A stretch of 59,615 nt of DNA from NCBI GenBank assembly GCA_021846285.1, contig JAJZCB010000011.1:1-59615 (forward strand). Direction: 5' to 3'. The notes below the pieces were generated by a model. It saw nothing but the letters and a program-made list of their open reading frames with translations. It searched no databases and was not told the DNA's origin. Below are positions 50,894-59,385 of this stretch, one piece after another. The DNA comes from Bacillota bacterium. GTDB taxonomy: Bacteria > Bacillota > Bacilli > Alicyclobacillales > SLC66. Position numbers and translations under genes: made by a program. Each line of letters begins with the position of its first letter. Within the stretch, counting starts at the first letter, position 1.

Positions 50894-51038
50894 CGAAACT
50901 GCCGCTCCATGTCGCCGCAGCGAACCATGGAGAGCCATTCGTTTGCCCGCAGTCTCTGTTGATATGGGCACTTGAACCTTTGCAGAAGTCTACGGCGTCT
51001 ATTACAATGATGTCGTCAACTCTTGAGGGAGGCCAGGC

Positions 51039-53606
51039 ATGGACAAGAAGGGCAAGGCAGCACCCAAGCGCCCCACCCCCAAAGCAAAACAGAAGGTTCG
51101 AAAGCGTGTGTCCACGTGGATTAAAGCCATTTGGATCGCGGGCTTTAGTGCGGTGCTGTTTGTGGGATTGGTGGTTGGATTTGTGTGGCTATTCGCGATG
51201 CCGAGATTCAACTTTTCCAAACTTGATCAGATCAGCTCTCCGACTGAAGTGTTCGATCGCTATGGACAACTCGTTTTCAAGATTCAACCGGCAGGGATTG
51301 AGCAAGTGCCCTTGACGGACATTCCCCGCAATTTGCAGCGGGCTCTCATCGCGACCGAGGATGCGGGTTTTTATCACAACTTTGGCTTCAGTCTGAGAGG
51401 CTATGCGCGCGCGGCCCTGCACGACATCGTTCACATGGACACGGGTCAAGGCGCAAGTACGATAACGCAGCAACTGGCGAAATTCGTGTATTTGACAGAC
51501 ACCAAGACGCTTCAGTACAAACTTGAGGAACTGCTGCTCTCGATTCAAATTTCGCGCGAGTTCACCAAGAATCAGATTCTCGACATGTATTTCAATCATG
51601 TTTATTTCGGTAACGGTGCTACGGGCATCGCCCAGGCGGCATACACGTATTTCAGTTTGCGCCCGTCGCAGATGCACAACCTGACTCTTCCGCAGTGCGC
51701 CATGCTTGCCGGATTGCCCCAGGCGCCGTCTCTGTACGATCCCATAGTCAATCCGAAACTCGCGATCACCAGGCGCAACGAGGTATTGCAACGAATGTAC
51801 ACCCAGCATTACATCAGCTACACGCAAATGCTGACTGCGGAAAAGTCTCCGCTTAACCTGAATCCGAGCAATCAGACCTGGACGGGGATACCGCCTCAGT
51901 ACAATTATTACCGCGACTATTTGTATCAGGAGATGAACAGTCTCCATTTGAGTACGCAACTGCTGACGCAGGGCGGAGTCAAGATTTACACGGAACTGAA
52001 CCCGCAGTTGCAACTGTCGACGTATAATGCAATCAATAATCCAAGCAACTATCCGACGCCGCTGTCGACAGCATCGGAACAGATTCAGGGCGCGGCAGTA
52101 TTTCTTAACCCTCACACAGGTGGTATTGAGGCTCTGACGGGCGGTCGGCAGAATCAGTACACATACCGCGGGTTCAATTATGCCGTTGCCACACAGCGGT
52201 CGCCGGGATCGGCCATGAAACCTCTGGTGGTCTACGGCCCGGCTATTCAGACGGGGCAATGGAACGCGAACTCAGCGTTACTTGACGGAAAGAACAACAA
52301 GCTGACATTTGGCAACTATACCGTGAGTGACTGGGAGAATCACGCGACCGCAAAAGGGTATGTCACCATGCGCTGGGCCCTGGCCGAATCGTGGAATGCG
52401 CCCGCCGTATGGTTGCTGAACCAGATCGGCATCCAGACGGGGATCAGTTTTGCGGAACGCGCTGGCATTAATCTCTCCAGTCCGTCCAATCAGAATCTCA
52501 CGATCGCGCTTGGCAACGTGAATCCGGGCATATCGCCGCTGACGCTTGCTGACGCGTATGCATCGTTTGACAACAATGGAGTCAGGATTCCGGCTCACGC
52601 TATCGACCGCATCGTCAATGCGCAGGGAGACCTGATTTATCAGTATGAACCAAAGCCAGTTACAGTCATGTCGCCGTCTACGGCGCGGCAGATGGTTGCG
52701 CTGCTGCGCAACAACGTGGTCAACGGAATCGTGGCAGGGGCGGCAGTTCCCGGTCACGAGGTGGCAGGTAAGACCGGTTCTGTCGCATACACCAATTCTT
52801 CACATACAGACAGCGATCTCTGGGTGGCCGGATTTACTCCGAACATCGTAGGCGCGGTTTGGCAGGGATACCCTGTAACGACACTGGCAAACAGTCTTCC
52901 GCAGTGGTCGAGCAGTTACCCTCCGAAGATGTTTTCAGCGATTTTGAGCGCAGGATTGCCGCCTCAGGGGGCCAGCTTCGGGATTCCTCCTGCAGCGGGC
53001 AGCGATTTTCCTGTTTCGCCCTCTACACAAAGTTCAAGTGCGCCGACGAATAAAACCACGGCTTCACACACGCAACAGGCGGTATCTGACCAAGGGGGCA
53101 CGACGCCGAGCGGTGGCACGACGCCGGGAAGCGGCACGACGCCCGGCAGCGGTACGACGCCGGGCAGCGGTACGACGCCGGGCAGTGGTACGACGCCGGG
53201 CAGTGGTACGACGCCGGGCAGTGGTACGACGCCGGGCAGTGGTACGACGCCGGGCAGCGGCACGACGTCAGGCAGCGGCACGACGTCAGGCAGCGGCACG
53301 ACGTCAGGCAGCAGCGGTACGACGCCGGGCAGTGGTACGACGCCGGGCAGCGGTGGTACGACGCCCGGACGTGGCACGACGCCGGGAAGCGGTACGACGC
53401 CGGGCAGCGGCACGACGCCGGGAAGCGGCACGACGCCGAGCAGCGGCACGACGCCGAGCAGCGGCAATACGACGACAGGCAGCGGTGGTACGACGTCAAG
53501 CAGCGGTGGCACGACGTCGAGCAGCGGCGCTACGACGCCGGGCAGCGGCACGAAACCAAGCAGCGGCAATACGACCACAGGCAGCGGCACGACCCCGAAT
53601 GGTTAG
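51039..53606 (+). CDS. Class A penicillin-binding protein with repeat tail
   Basis: An 855-residue bifunctional peptidoglycan synthase. A basic cytoplasmic tail and one membrane helix (AVLFVGLVVGFVWLFAM) lead to the GT51 glycosyltransferase domain (ATEDAGFYHNFGF with catalytic Glu, ASTITQQLAKFVYL, ILDMYFNHVYFGNGATGIAQ) and then the transpeptidase domain (active-site Ser in RSPGSAMKPL, the SxN motif ESWNAPAVW, the KTGS motif in VAGKTGSVAY). The last 170 residues are a low-complexity tail of about 27 GTTPGS-like units encoded by 18-base DNA repeats. The start ATG 51039 follows GAGGGAGG. The tail is outside the cell and may reach through the wall. Confidence 0.94.
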   Translation: MDKKGKAAPKRPTPKAKQKVRKRVSTWIKAIWIAGFSAVLFVGLVVGFVWLFAMPRFNFSKLDQISSPTEVFDRYGQLVFKIQPAGIEQVPLTDIPRNLQRALIATEDAGFYHNFGFSLRGYARAALHDIVHMDTGQGASTITQQLAKFVYLTDTKTLQYKLEELLLSIQISREFTKNQILDMYFNHVYFGNGATGIAQAAYTYFSLRPSQMHNLTLPQCAMLAGLPQAPSLYDPIVNPKLAITRRNEVLQRMYTQHYISYTQMLTAEKSPLNLNPSNQTWTGIPPQYNYYRDYLYQEMNSLHLSTQLLTQGGVKIYTELNPQLQLSTYNAINNPSNYPTPLSTASEQIQGAAVFLNPHTGGIEALTGGRQNQYTYRGFNYAVATQRSPGSAMKPLVVYGPAIQTGQWNANSALLDGKNNKLTFGNYTVSDWENHATAKGYVTMRWALAESWNAPAVWLLNQIGIQTGISFAERAGINLSSPSNQNLTIALGNVNPGISPLTLADAYASFDNNGVRIPAHAIDRIVNAQGDLIYQYEPKPVTVMSPSTARQMVALLRNNVVNGIVAGAAVPGHEVAGKTGSVAYTNSSHTDSDLWVAGFTPNIVGAVWQGYPVTTLANSLPQWSSSYPPKMFSAILSAGLPPQGASFGIPPAAGSDFPVSPSTQSSSAPTNKTTASHTQQAVSDQGGTTPSGGTTPGSGTTPGSGTTPGSGTTPGSGTTPGSGTTPGSGTTPGSGTTPGSGTTSGSGTTSGSGTTSGSSGTTPGSGTTPGSGGTTPGRGTTPGSGTTPGSGTTPGSGTTPSSGTTPSSGNTTTGSGGTTSSSGGTTSSSGATTPGSGTKPSSGNTTTGSGTTPNG
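53098..53604 (+). repeat. Minisatellite of 18-base units inside the PBP gene
   Basis: The unit ACGACGCCGGGCAGCGGT (Gly-Thr-Thr-Pro-Gly-Ser phase) is repeated with small changes about 27 times. The first eight copies are nearly identical, later ones drift to TTSGS, TTPSS and NTTTGS. The open frame is kept throughout because the unit is a multiple of three. Confidence 0.95.
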
Positions 53607-53657
53607 ATCCAGAGGAACTGTGGTTATCCGGCGTGAGAAGTCGAATATGCAGCGATG

Positions 53658-53689
53658 GCGCACAGGACAGAATCTGCCGTCCTGTGCGC
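53658..53689. terminator. Terminator between the PBP gene and hemQ
   Basis: GCGCACAGGAC (53658-53668) pairs perfectly with GTCCTGTGCGC (53679-53689), followed by TGTTTGG on the plus strand; lies between convergent genes. Confidence 0.75.
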
Positions 53690-53782
53690 TGTTTGGGGAG
53701 GAAATCAAGTTGGTGTATGAAGGGGCGGGCCGATGACTCGAAGGACAGCCGGAACTCCGCTCCCGCCCCTCGCGCCAGTCGG

Positions 53783-54532
53783 TCAGATTTGAAGCAGCGA
53801 GGTCAAGTCTTCATCAGAAGCAGTTCGTCCGACGTAAAATGGTCCAAACTCCGCATAGCGTGCGCTGACTTCATCAAAACGCATTTCGTAGACGAGTTTT
53901 TTAAACTGGAGGGGATCATCCGCGTACAGGGTAACGCCCCACTCCCAGTCGTCAAACCCGGTTGATCCAGTGATGATCTGTGTCACTTTACCACCATACG
54001 TGCGGCCGATCATGCCGTGACTGGCCATTAGTTCAGTCCGCTCTTTCATGGACAGCATGTACCAGTTGTCGTTGCCGATACGACGCTTGTTCATGGGATA
54101 GAAGCAGATATGTTCCATCATGGAGGATAGCATCGGATAAAGACGTGGTTGCAGCTTGGGATCAGTTTCGGGGGCTACGCCTGGTCGCGACAGGTAACTG
54201 CTCAACTCGACAATGGACACGTACGAATAGGGAGTATCCGCAAAGTCCGCAAAATGGGTTTTTTGTAATCGGGTCTTACATTCATTGAGATCAGCCAAAG
54301 TGGGTCGAAAATGCACAAACAGCAGATCGGCCTTGTGCCCTGCCATGCTATAGACGCCAAAGCCACCCTTGCGGTCCGCATCGTCACGACGCCACGCCAG
54401 TGTGAGATCAAGCATCTCCTGCATCGCCTGATGGCGAATGGAAGAGTCCGCCGCTTTCCATTTCGCCCAGTTGATGCGGCGAAAATCATGAAGTGCGTAC
54501 CAGCCCTCAATCGTTTGTGTCGGTTCAGCCAT
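53783..54532 (-). CDS. hemQ: Coproheme decarboxylase HemQ/ChdC
   Basis: A 249-residue enzyme of the chlorite-dismutase fold that decarboxylates coproheme III to heme b, the last step of the Gram-positive heme pathway. The catalytic Tyr145 is in HICFYPMNKRR and the proximal His172 is in LMASHGMIGRTYGGKVTQII; both are at the Bacillus positions. TIEGWYALHDFRRINW at the start and the DDPLQFKKLVYEMRFDE block near the end complete the picture. The start ATG 54532 follows AAGGAGCG. It marks the organism as a coproporphyrin-dependent Firmicute. No other heme genes are near. Confidence 0.96.
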   Translation of the reverse strand: MAEPTQTIEGWYALHDFRRINWAKWKAADSSIRHQAMQEMLDLTLAWRRDDADRKGGFGVYSMAGHKADLLFVHFRPTLADLNECKTRLQKTHFADFADTPYSYVSIVELSSYLSRPGVAPETDPKLQPRLYPMLSSMMEHICFYPMNKRRIGNDNWYMLSMKERTELMASHGMIGRTYGGKVTQIITGSTGFDDWEWGVTLYADDPLQFKKLVYEMRFDEVSARYAEFGPFYVGRTASDEDLTSLLQI

Positions 54533-54645
54533 GCTGTTCGCTCCTTATTGACTGCAATCGACTGGGCGTAATTGCGAGGGCGCGATTGCGCACGGTTTGC
54601 CCTCACGTTTTGGACCAGTCCTAGCTTAGGGTAACGCAATCTGGG

Positions 54646-54674
54646 CAGACAGGCAAATGACACTTGCCTGTCTG
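54646..54674. terminator. Hairpin downstream of the deacetylase-like gene
   Basis: CAGACAGGCAA (54646-54656) and TTGCCTGTCTG (54664-54674) pair perfectly over a 7-base loop, 35 bases before the 3' end of the minus-strand deacetylase-like gene and 114 bases upstream of the hemQ start. Confidence 0.55.
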
Positions 54675-54708
54675 TGGGCAATGGCCAACGCAACGGCAAA
54701 GCATCGGC

Positions 54709-55686
54709 TCAATAGCGCCAAACCTGTATGTAATGAGAGGGTGCGCGCCATGCAGGGTTGCGCCTGGTCAGGGTGGCAATCCACTTGATGGTGCTGATCA
54801 AACCCGGTGCGGTTACGTAGGGAGTGCCTACGTCCAGTCGGAATATCGTGTTCGGGTTAGTATTTGGCAGATTGCCCCAGCCGAAGGACGCCGTGAACAG
54901 GTACCCAAACCCAGCTTGGTGCAGCAGGTGAACGAGGAGTGGACTGTAGTCGCCGAATGGATAGGCAAATCCCTGTACCGTTCGCTCATGCAAATGGCTG
55001 ACGATCTCCTTTCGCGACCGCATCAGATCGGACAGCACTCGCTGTTCGTAACTCTTGATGCTCTCCCGATGACCAGTCGCAGGATCATAGGCCCGTGCGA
55101 CGGTGGCTGGAGACGTGCTGGCGGGCCCCACTTGTATGCCTTGATGCATGTCGAACGTCTGGGACTGCACAGAGAGGAGTCCGGTTCGGTACATCTGGTC
55201 AACCTGACTCCAGGTCAGGCTATGGAACACGCCCTTCTTGTGCGGGGGATTCAGCCAACTGACAATGGGAAACAGGACAGCGGGATCATGATAACGTTGC
55301 AGGAGTGGAAAGGCCGTTCGATAGAAGCTCTCATATCCGTTATCAAACGTGATCAAAACGGCATTGGGTGGGAGCGCGGCCCGTTTGGAAAGAAATCGGA
55401 CGAGTTGATTGAACGTCACAACGTCGAAATGATCTTTGCGCAACAGCCCCAATTCCTCCGAAAACGTCTGGGGTGTGATGACATCGCCCGGCAGTTTCCT
55501 TCGATTGACGGCGTGATACATAAGCACAATGCATTGGTTCCGATAATAGACCGGTTCTTTGCTGCGACGGTCAACATGGGATGTTGCGCGCGGAGGTTGA
55601 CTGGCCGCCGCAGACCTGTGAGGACTGATCCACAATACTTCCGAAGCGGCCAACAGTCCACTGATAAGCAGAGTCCAACGTTTCAT
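54709..55686 (-). CDS. Polysaccharide deacetylase-like protein with altered metal site
   Basis: A protein of about 325 residues with an N-terminal signal/anchor (MKRWTLLISGLLAASEVLW) and a NodB-like domain (CE4). The usual TFDDG motif reads LITFDNGYESFYRTAFPLL, with the second Asp, a metal ligand, changed to Asn. The usual SHT-xx-H motif reads QSQTFDMH, with the first His changed to Gln. Further blocks LMYHAVN, TPQTFSEELGLLRKDHF and GFAYPFGDYS fit the PgaB/IcaB-like branch. It may be a sugar-binding non-enzyme or use another metal setting. ATG 55686 has no clear ribosome site; ATG 55797 is in frame, and either start is possible. Confidence 0.85.
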   Translation of the reverse strand: MKRWTLLISGLLAASEVLWISPHRSAAASQPPRATSHVDRRSKEPVYYRNQCIVLMYHAVNRRKLPGDVITPQTFSEELGLLRKDHFDVVTFNQLVRFLSKRAALPPNAVLITFDNGYESFYRTAFPLLQRYHDPAVLFPIVSWLNPPHKKGVFHSLTWSQVDQMYRTGLLSVQSQTFDMHQGIQVGPASTSPATVARAYDPATGHRESIKSYEQRVLSDLMRSRKEIVSHLHERTVQGFAYPFGDYSPLLVHLLHQAGFGYLFTASFGWGNLPNTNPNTIFRLDVGTPYVTAPGLISTIKWIATLTRRNPAWRAPSHYIQVWRY

Positions 55687-55869
55687 TCGTATGATGCGGC
55701 CTGCGCCCTGATCGGTGCAAAAGAAACCGCCCCTCGCCTCCCTCGCAAGTGGACTTCCGGCCAAATCTGTAAGGATTTGTAGCCGCGCGGATCTCATTTT
55801 AAAGTGTAGTCCATATTGATTGGAAAAGCCATAGGTACAGAATATCTGTATTTTGCTCGGGAAACAGAG

Positions 55870-55906
55870 ATGGGCATACGGCAGATGAGGTTCAGCGTAT
55901 GCCCAT
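55870..55906 (-). terminator. Terminator of the DoxX-like gene
   Basis: ATGGGCATACG (55870-55880) pairs perfectly with CGTATGCCCAT (55896-55906); on the minus strand it lies 41 bases after the DoxX-like stop. Confidence 0.7.
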
Positions 55907-55946
55907 CACGGAATTGCTATGCGGTCCAATGAGCGACACATGCGTG

Positions 55947-56492
55947 TCAGGCCCTGCTTTTGCGTCGGATGCCCGAACCGGCTGAGGGGGGCGCTTCATA
56001 ATGCATGATTTGCCTGAACCATGGGATGATCCAGTAGTCCACCCCGTACACGGCGGCGTTGAACCCCGCGACCAGCACGAGCACCTCAATGATGAGCATG
56101 TTTGGATTCGTGCTGGAAGTACCCGCCAGTAGATAGGCAGTATTCATCACAGCTCCCATCAGCGCCGCAAATGTCGTAAATGCTCCGATGATCAAGGCCA
56201 ATCCGACGAACATTTCTCCCCATGACACCAAGTAGCTGAAAAACGCGGCATTAGGCAAGGCCGTCGCATTGATGAAACTTGCGTACCATCCCTGCACGCC
56301 GGGATGCGCCCCCTGACTCAAGCTGACCGCGTGCTTCAGGAACCCCGCGATGGCTGTTCCCGCCTTGTTGCCTGTCCAGACTGGAGAGCCCATTTTTTCG
56401 GCTGCGGCGTTAAACCATTGCCATCCGAGCCAAATGCGCAAAATGGCCATGATCCACCGAGCATACAGATGATTGCGCAACCAGGTGACCAT
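55947..56492 (-). CDS. DoxX-family membrane protein
   Basis: A 181-residue DoxX-type protein with four hydrophobic segments (WIMAILRIWLGWQWFNAAAE, AAFFSYLVSWGEMFVGLALI, TFAALMGAVMNTAYLLAG, NMLIIEVLVLVAGFNAAVYG). DoxX proteins include the small subunit of archaeal thiosulfate:quinone oxidoreductase and bacterial redox-stress proteins such as CatD/MhqP. The YGVDYWIIPWF end and the outside loop with GWYASFINAT are typical of the Firmicute branch. Substrate unknown; a role in quinone or thiol stress is inferred. The start ATG 56492 follows GGGTGGGA. Two palindromes in the promoter (56522-56569) point to redox control. Confidence 0.85.
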   Translation of the reverse strand: MVTWLRNHLYARWIMAILRIWLGWQWFNAAAEKMGSPVWTGNKAGTAIAGFLKHAVSLSQGAHPGVQGWYASFINATALPNAAFFSYLVSWGEMFVGLALIIGAFTTFAALMGAVMNTAYLLAGTSSTNPNMLIIEVLVLVAGFNAAVYGVDYWIIPWFRQIMHYEAPPSAGSGIRRKSRA

Positions 56493-56521
56493 GTCGATCC
56501 CACCCTTTCATCGGTGAATGA

Positions 56522-56538
56522 CTACAATGTTATTGTAG
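56522..56538 (-). promoter_or_regulatory. Palindromic operator over the doxX-like -10 box
   Basis: CTACAAT-GTT-ATTGTAG (56522-56538) is a perfect 7-3-7 palindrome. On the minus strand its first half supplies the -10 TACAAT. Its core TACAAT-N3-ATTGTA equals in spacing the OhrR operator pattern of Bacillus, so a MarR-type repressor is likely. Confidence 0.62.
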
Positions 56539-56551
56539 CAGGCCAATCACT

Positions 56552-56569
56552 TTGTGAAATGCCTCACAA
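56552..56569 (-). promoter_or_regulatory. CRP/FNR-type box at the doxX-like -35 region
   Basis: TTGTGA-AATGCC-TCACAA (56552-56569) is a perfect match to the TGTGA-N6-TCACA pattern. Its centre lies about 36-41 bases upstream of the expected doxX-like transcription start, the position of a class II activator. Confidence 0.6.
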
Positions 56570-56717
56570 TGATCAAAATCGATGATGCTTTTTGGGGTTG
56601 CCTGAGTTCGTTCGGATCCCGCCAAATAGGACCATGCATATATAGGCTAGCAGTTCTGCATTTCCGAGTTCGCAATCACATCATTCCGAGAGCGTCAAAG
56701 ATCATTCCCCAACGTAA

Positions 56718-56746
56718 TTGACTGACCTGTCCGATTGTGATACTGT
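56718..56746 (+). promoter_or_regulatory. Promoter of the hook-type flagellar gene
   Basis: TTGACT (56718-56723), 17-base spacer and TACTGT (56741-56746) with TGA before it (extended -10). The leader to the TTG start is about 68 bases. With the two doxX operators it fills the 328-base gap 56493-56820. Confidence 0.7.
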
Positions 56747-56820
56747 TCAGGTAGATTTAGCCTATATTTCTTACATGCTGTATACCACTCGACACATTTT
56801 TCAGACGGGGAGGGTGTCAC

Positions 56821-57756
56821 TTGACCGCAGCACTCAACGCAGCAGCATCAGGTATGAACGCATTTCAGCAAATGATGGACGTCATTGGCAACAACATCGC
56901 CAACGTCAATACGACCGCCTACAAGAGCGGCAACACGATCTTCGAGGATCTGCTGAGCCAGACGATCAGCAGCGGCTCAGCAGGCGGCCCGGGCATTGGA
57001 GGCACCAATCCGATTCAGGTGGGCCTAGGGGTGAAAGTCGCTTCTGTGTACACGGATTTCTCCCAGGGTTCCCTTACTGTCAATGGGGTGCCTAGCAATC
57101 TGGCGATCAACGGCGGCGGATTTTTTATGGTTTGCGCTAACCAGAATGGTCCTAATGCCACGACGCCGCCAGCGCCGATTTACTATACACGGGCTGGGGA
57201 TTTTAGCGTGGATTCGAATGGAAACCTGGTAACACCAAACGGCTATTATTTGATGGGGATCAATCAGACGCCCACTTCTGCGACGACACCGGCCGCGCCT
57301 GCAGCAACGACAACTCAACCTACTACATTGACTGCGATTAATATTAATGAGATCACAAACACCAGCGCCGGTACCTTTCCCATCACCAACACTACACCAG
57401 GAAACTATACGATTGGACCAAATGGGCTTGTGACGGTTCCCAATGCTACTTCCGGAAATCCAAACAACTACTACTATATTCCCTTGGTCAACGTCGAGAA
57501 TCCCAACGGACTGGTGAAGGCCGGGAATAGTCTGTACCAGGCGTCCTCAGCAACGCTGCCGGGTGGGGCCCCGATCTATTCTGCGGCAGGCGCAGGTTCC
57601 GCGGGTCAGATACAGCAGGGTGCGCTGGAAGGGTCGAACGTCAATCTAACAAGCGACATGAGCAATATGATCGTCGCCCAAACGGGATATGAATCAAACT
57701 CAAAAGTCATCAACACCGTCTCTCAGATGGATCAATTCATGCTCCAGCAGGTTTAA
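56821..57756 (+). CDS. flgE: Flagellar hook-type protein (FlgE/FlgG-like), orphan
   Basis: A 311-residue rod/hook protein. The N-terminus has the family signature MDVIGNNIANVNTTAYKSGN and FEDLLSQTIS, then GGTNPIQVGLGVKVASVYTD and SNLAINGGGFFMV as in Firmicute hook proteins; the C-terminus ends with ALEGSNVNLTSDMSNMIVAQ and the helical closing part. The middle has an Ala/Thr/Pro-rich insert (about residues 150-170) not found in Bacillus. The start TTG 56821 follows GGGGAGG. No other flagellar gene is in the window, so it is either a displaced copy or a special hook/rod protein. Confidence 0.83.
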   Translation: MTAALNAAASGMNAFQQMMDVIGNNIANVNTTAYKSGNTIFEDLLSQTISSGSAGGPGIGGTNPIQVGLGVKVASVYTDFSQGSLTVNGVPSNLAINGGGFFMVCANQNGPNATTPPAPIYYTRAGDFSVDSNGNLVTPNGYYLMGINQTPTSATTPAAPAATTTQPTTLTAININEITNTSAGTFPITNTTPGNYTIGPNGLVTVPNATSGNPNNYYYIPLVNVENPNGLVKAGNSLYQASSATLPGGAPIYSAAGAGSAGQIQQGALEGSNVNLTSDMSNMIVAQTGYESNSKVINTVSQMDQFMLQQV

Positions 57757-57782
57757 TCCGCATACGTCTGGTCGATCGTACA

Positions 57783-57888
57783 TCGAGGCAATTGTAAAAC
57801 CGACGCCTCGAACGGTCAGAACTCTTTCTATCGGCCCTTGGGCGCGACTGTCGGCAGTTCAGCCGGCAGTCGAACCTACGGGCCGATA
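57783..57888. terminator. Two hairpins after the hook-type gene
   Basis: TCGAGGC (57783-57789) pairs with GCCTCGA (57805-57811). Next, TATCGGCCC (57829-57837) pairs with GGGCCGATA (57880-57888), with an inner GACTG...CAGTC stem. Both are perfect at the outer arms; no T stretch follows. They may end the flagellar transcript. Confidence 0.55.
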
Positions 57889-58022
57889 TTGATGTGCATT
57901 GGATGAAAGAGAGACAGCAAGGTCATAAGACTATACTCTTGCCTAATAATGTTGTAAAATTATTTAGTGTAGCGAAATATATGACATTCTCATAACCCTT
58001 CGCTGCCAAATGATACCTGGAG

Positions 58023-59225
58023 TTGTGGCGGTTGCACTGGAAGCGAACGCTATGGATTTTATGGGCTGCCAACTTTTCTGTTACAGCGGGCATGAGTTTG
58101 GTAGTGCCATTTCTTCCATTGTACATCGAGACAATGGGAGTTCATCGGCTGTCGGCGCTTGAACACTGGTCGGGGTGGATTTTCTCGGCTCAGTTCGTCA
58201 CTTCTTTTGTATTTCAACCGATCTGGGGTTCGTTTGCGGATCGCCATGGGCGAAAACCGATGCTGTTACGCGCGGGTTTCGGCATGGGCATCGTGACTGC
58301 CCTGATGGGGCTGGTGACTGCGCCATGGCAGTTGCTCGCTCTGCGGCTTCTTAATGGCGTTTTCTCTGGATTCATTTCGATGGGGGTGTCCCTGCAGGCG
58401 TCCATCACACCGAATGAACATTCTGGAAGGGCTCTTGGAACGCTGCAGACCGGGGCTGTTGCGGGGTCTCTGATCGGACCCCTCGTTGGGGGGGCGCTGG
58501 CTGAGACGGTTGGGTACAGCAACGTATTTTATCTCACGGGCGTCATGCTCGTGATCGCCAGTTTGATCGTCGCGTTCTTTGTTAAGGAAAAACGTCCGGA
58601 GAAGACAACTCAGGAGCGCAAGGGCGGCACAGACTGGCGAGCGCTGCGGGTGCTCTTGCCTGTGTTTGCGGCGTCCGTCGTCACGCAGGCCGGTATGATG
58701 AGCATCGAACCGATCGTCACGATCTACGCGAAAACGATTTACCACGGGCGCCACCTGGCGATCATTGCGGGCCTTGTGGTGGCGACGTCAGGCATTGCCA
58801 ATCTCATTGGCGCTCCTGCATTTGGCCGCCTTGGCGACCGCATCGGCCAGCGCAAAGTGCTCACTATTGCTCTGATCATGGCAGCGATAACTTATGTGCC
58901 TCAAGCGTTCGCGACGGGCATACCCATGCTTTTGGCCGGTCGCTTTTTGCTCGGTCTATTCATCGGAGGAATGATCCCATCACTGAACGTGCTGGTGAAG
59001 AAACTGGCGCCAAAGCGGATTCAGGCGACGGCGTTTGGCATGAATTCTGCCGCATTGTTCCTGGGCAATTTCATCGGACCGCTGATTGGCAGTACAGTGG
59101 CTGCAGCGTATTCGATCAAGGCCGTATTTTTCGTGACCATGACGATTCTGATTCTCAACGCCGTCGTGTTCGTGTGGAATCGGGGTCTGGATGCCGCCGT
59201 GCCGGAGGAATCAATGACTGATTGA
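58023..59225 (+). CDS. MFS transporter (drug-efflux type)
   Basis: A 400-residue, 12-helix major facilitator transporter. Motif A between helices 2 and 3 is GSFADRHGRKPMLL, repeated in the second half as GRLGDRIGQRKVLT; both are conserved and typical of the drug:H+ antiporter group. Motif C-like GPLVGGALAE lies in helix 5. Helices and loops are otherwise normal; the substrate is unknown. The start TTG 58023 has only a weak GGAG directly upstream, so the true start is uncertain by a few codons. It stands alone and is convergent to lgt. Confidence 0.85.
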   Translation: MWRLHWKRTLWILWAANFSVTAGMSLVVPFLPLYIETMGVHRLSALEHWSGWIFSAQFVTSFVFQPIWGSFADRHGRKPMLLRAGFGMGIVTALMGLVTAPWQLLALRLLNGVFSGFISMGVSLQASITPNEHSGRALGTLQTGAVAGSLIGPLVGGALAETVGYSNVFYLTGVMLVIASLIVAFFVKEKRPEKTTQERKGGTDWRALRVLLPVFAASVVTQAGMMSIEPIVTIYAKTIYHGRHLAIIAGLVVATSGIANLIGAPAFGRLGDRIGQRKVLTIALIMAAITYVPQAFATGIPMLLAGRFLLGLFIGGMIPSLNVLVKKLAPKRIQATAFGMNSAALFLGNFIGPLIGSTVAAAYSIKAVFFVTMTILILNAVVFVWNRGLDAAVPEESMTD

Positions 59226-59268
59226 ACGGACGCGTCGCTGCGGCCATGTTCCCGATGTGACTAAAGAA

Positions 59269-59306
59269 AAGCACAAAGACACCCGAAAAAGAGTGCCTTT
59301 GCGCTT
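59269..59306. terminator. Hairpin between the MFS gene and lgt
   Basis: AAGCACAAAGACACCC (59269-59284) and GAGTGCCTTTGCGCTT (59291-59306) pair with three mismatches. On the minus strand a TTCTTT follows, so it may end the lgt transcript. Confidence 0.5.
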
Positions 59307-59385
59307 ATCATGTTTTGAAGGAAGGGGCTGCACACGCACCGCGCCGCGCCGCACCGCGCCGATGCCCACAGGCAAACGGCCGTCG

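Noticed and set aside
52964-53590. Repetitive open frames on both strands over the PBP tail (about 158-232 codons)
   Set aside because: The 18-base repeat lacks stops in most frames; these are by-products of the minisatellite.
53098-53604. CRISPR-like array
   Set aside because: Units are contiguous 18-mers without spacers, keep the reading frame and encode a protein tail; no cas genes are present.
56760-56767. GCCTATAT as a sigma-D (flagellar) -10 box
   Set aside because: The matching TAAA -35 at the correct distance is absent, while a good sigma-A promoter lies just upstream.
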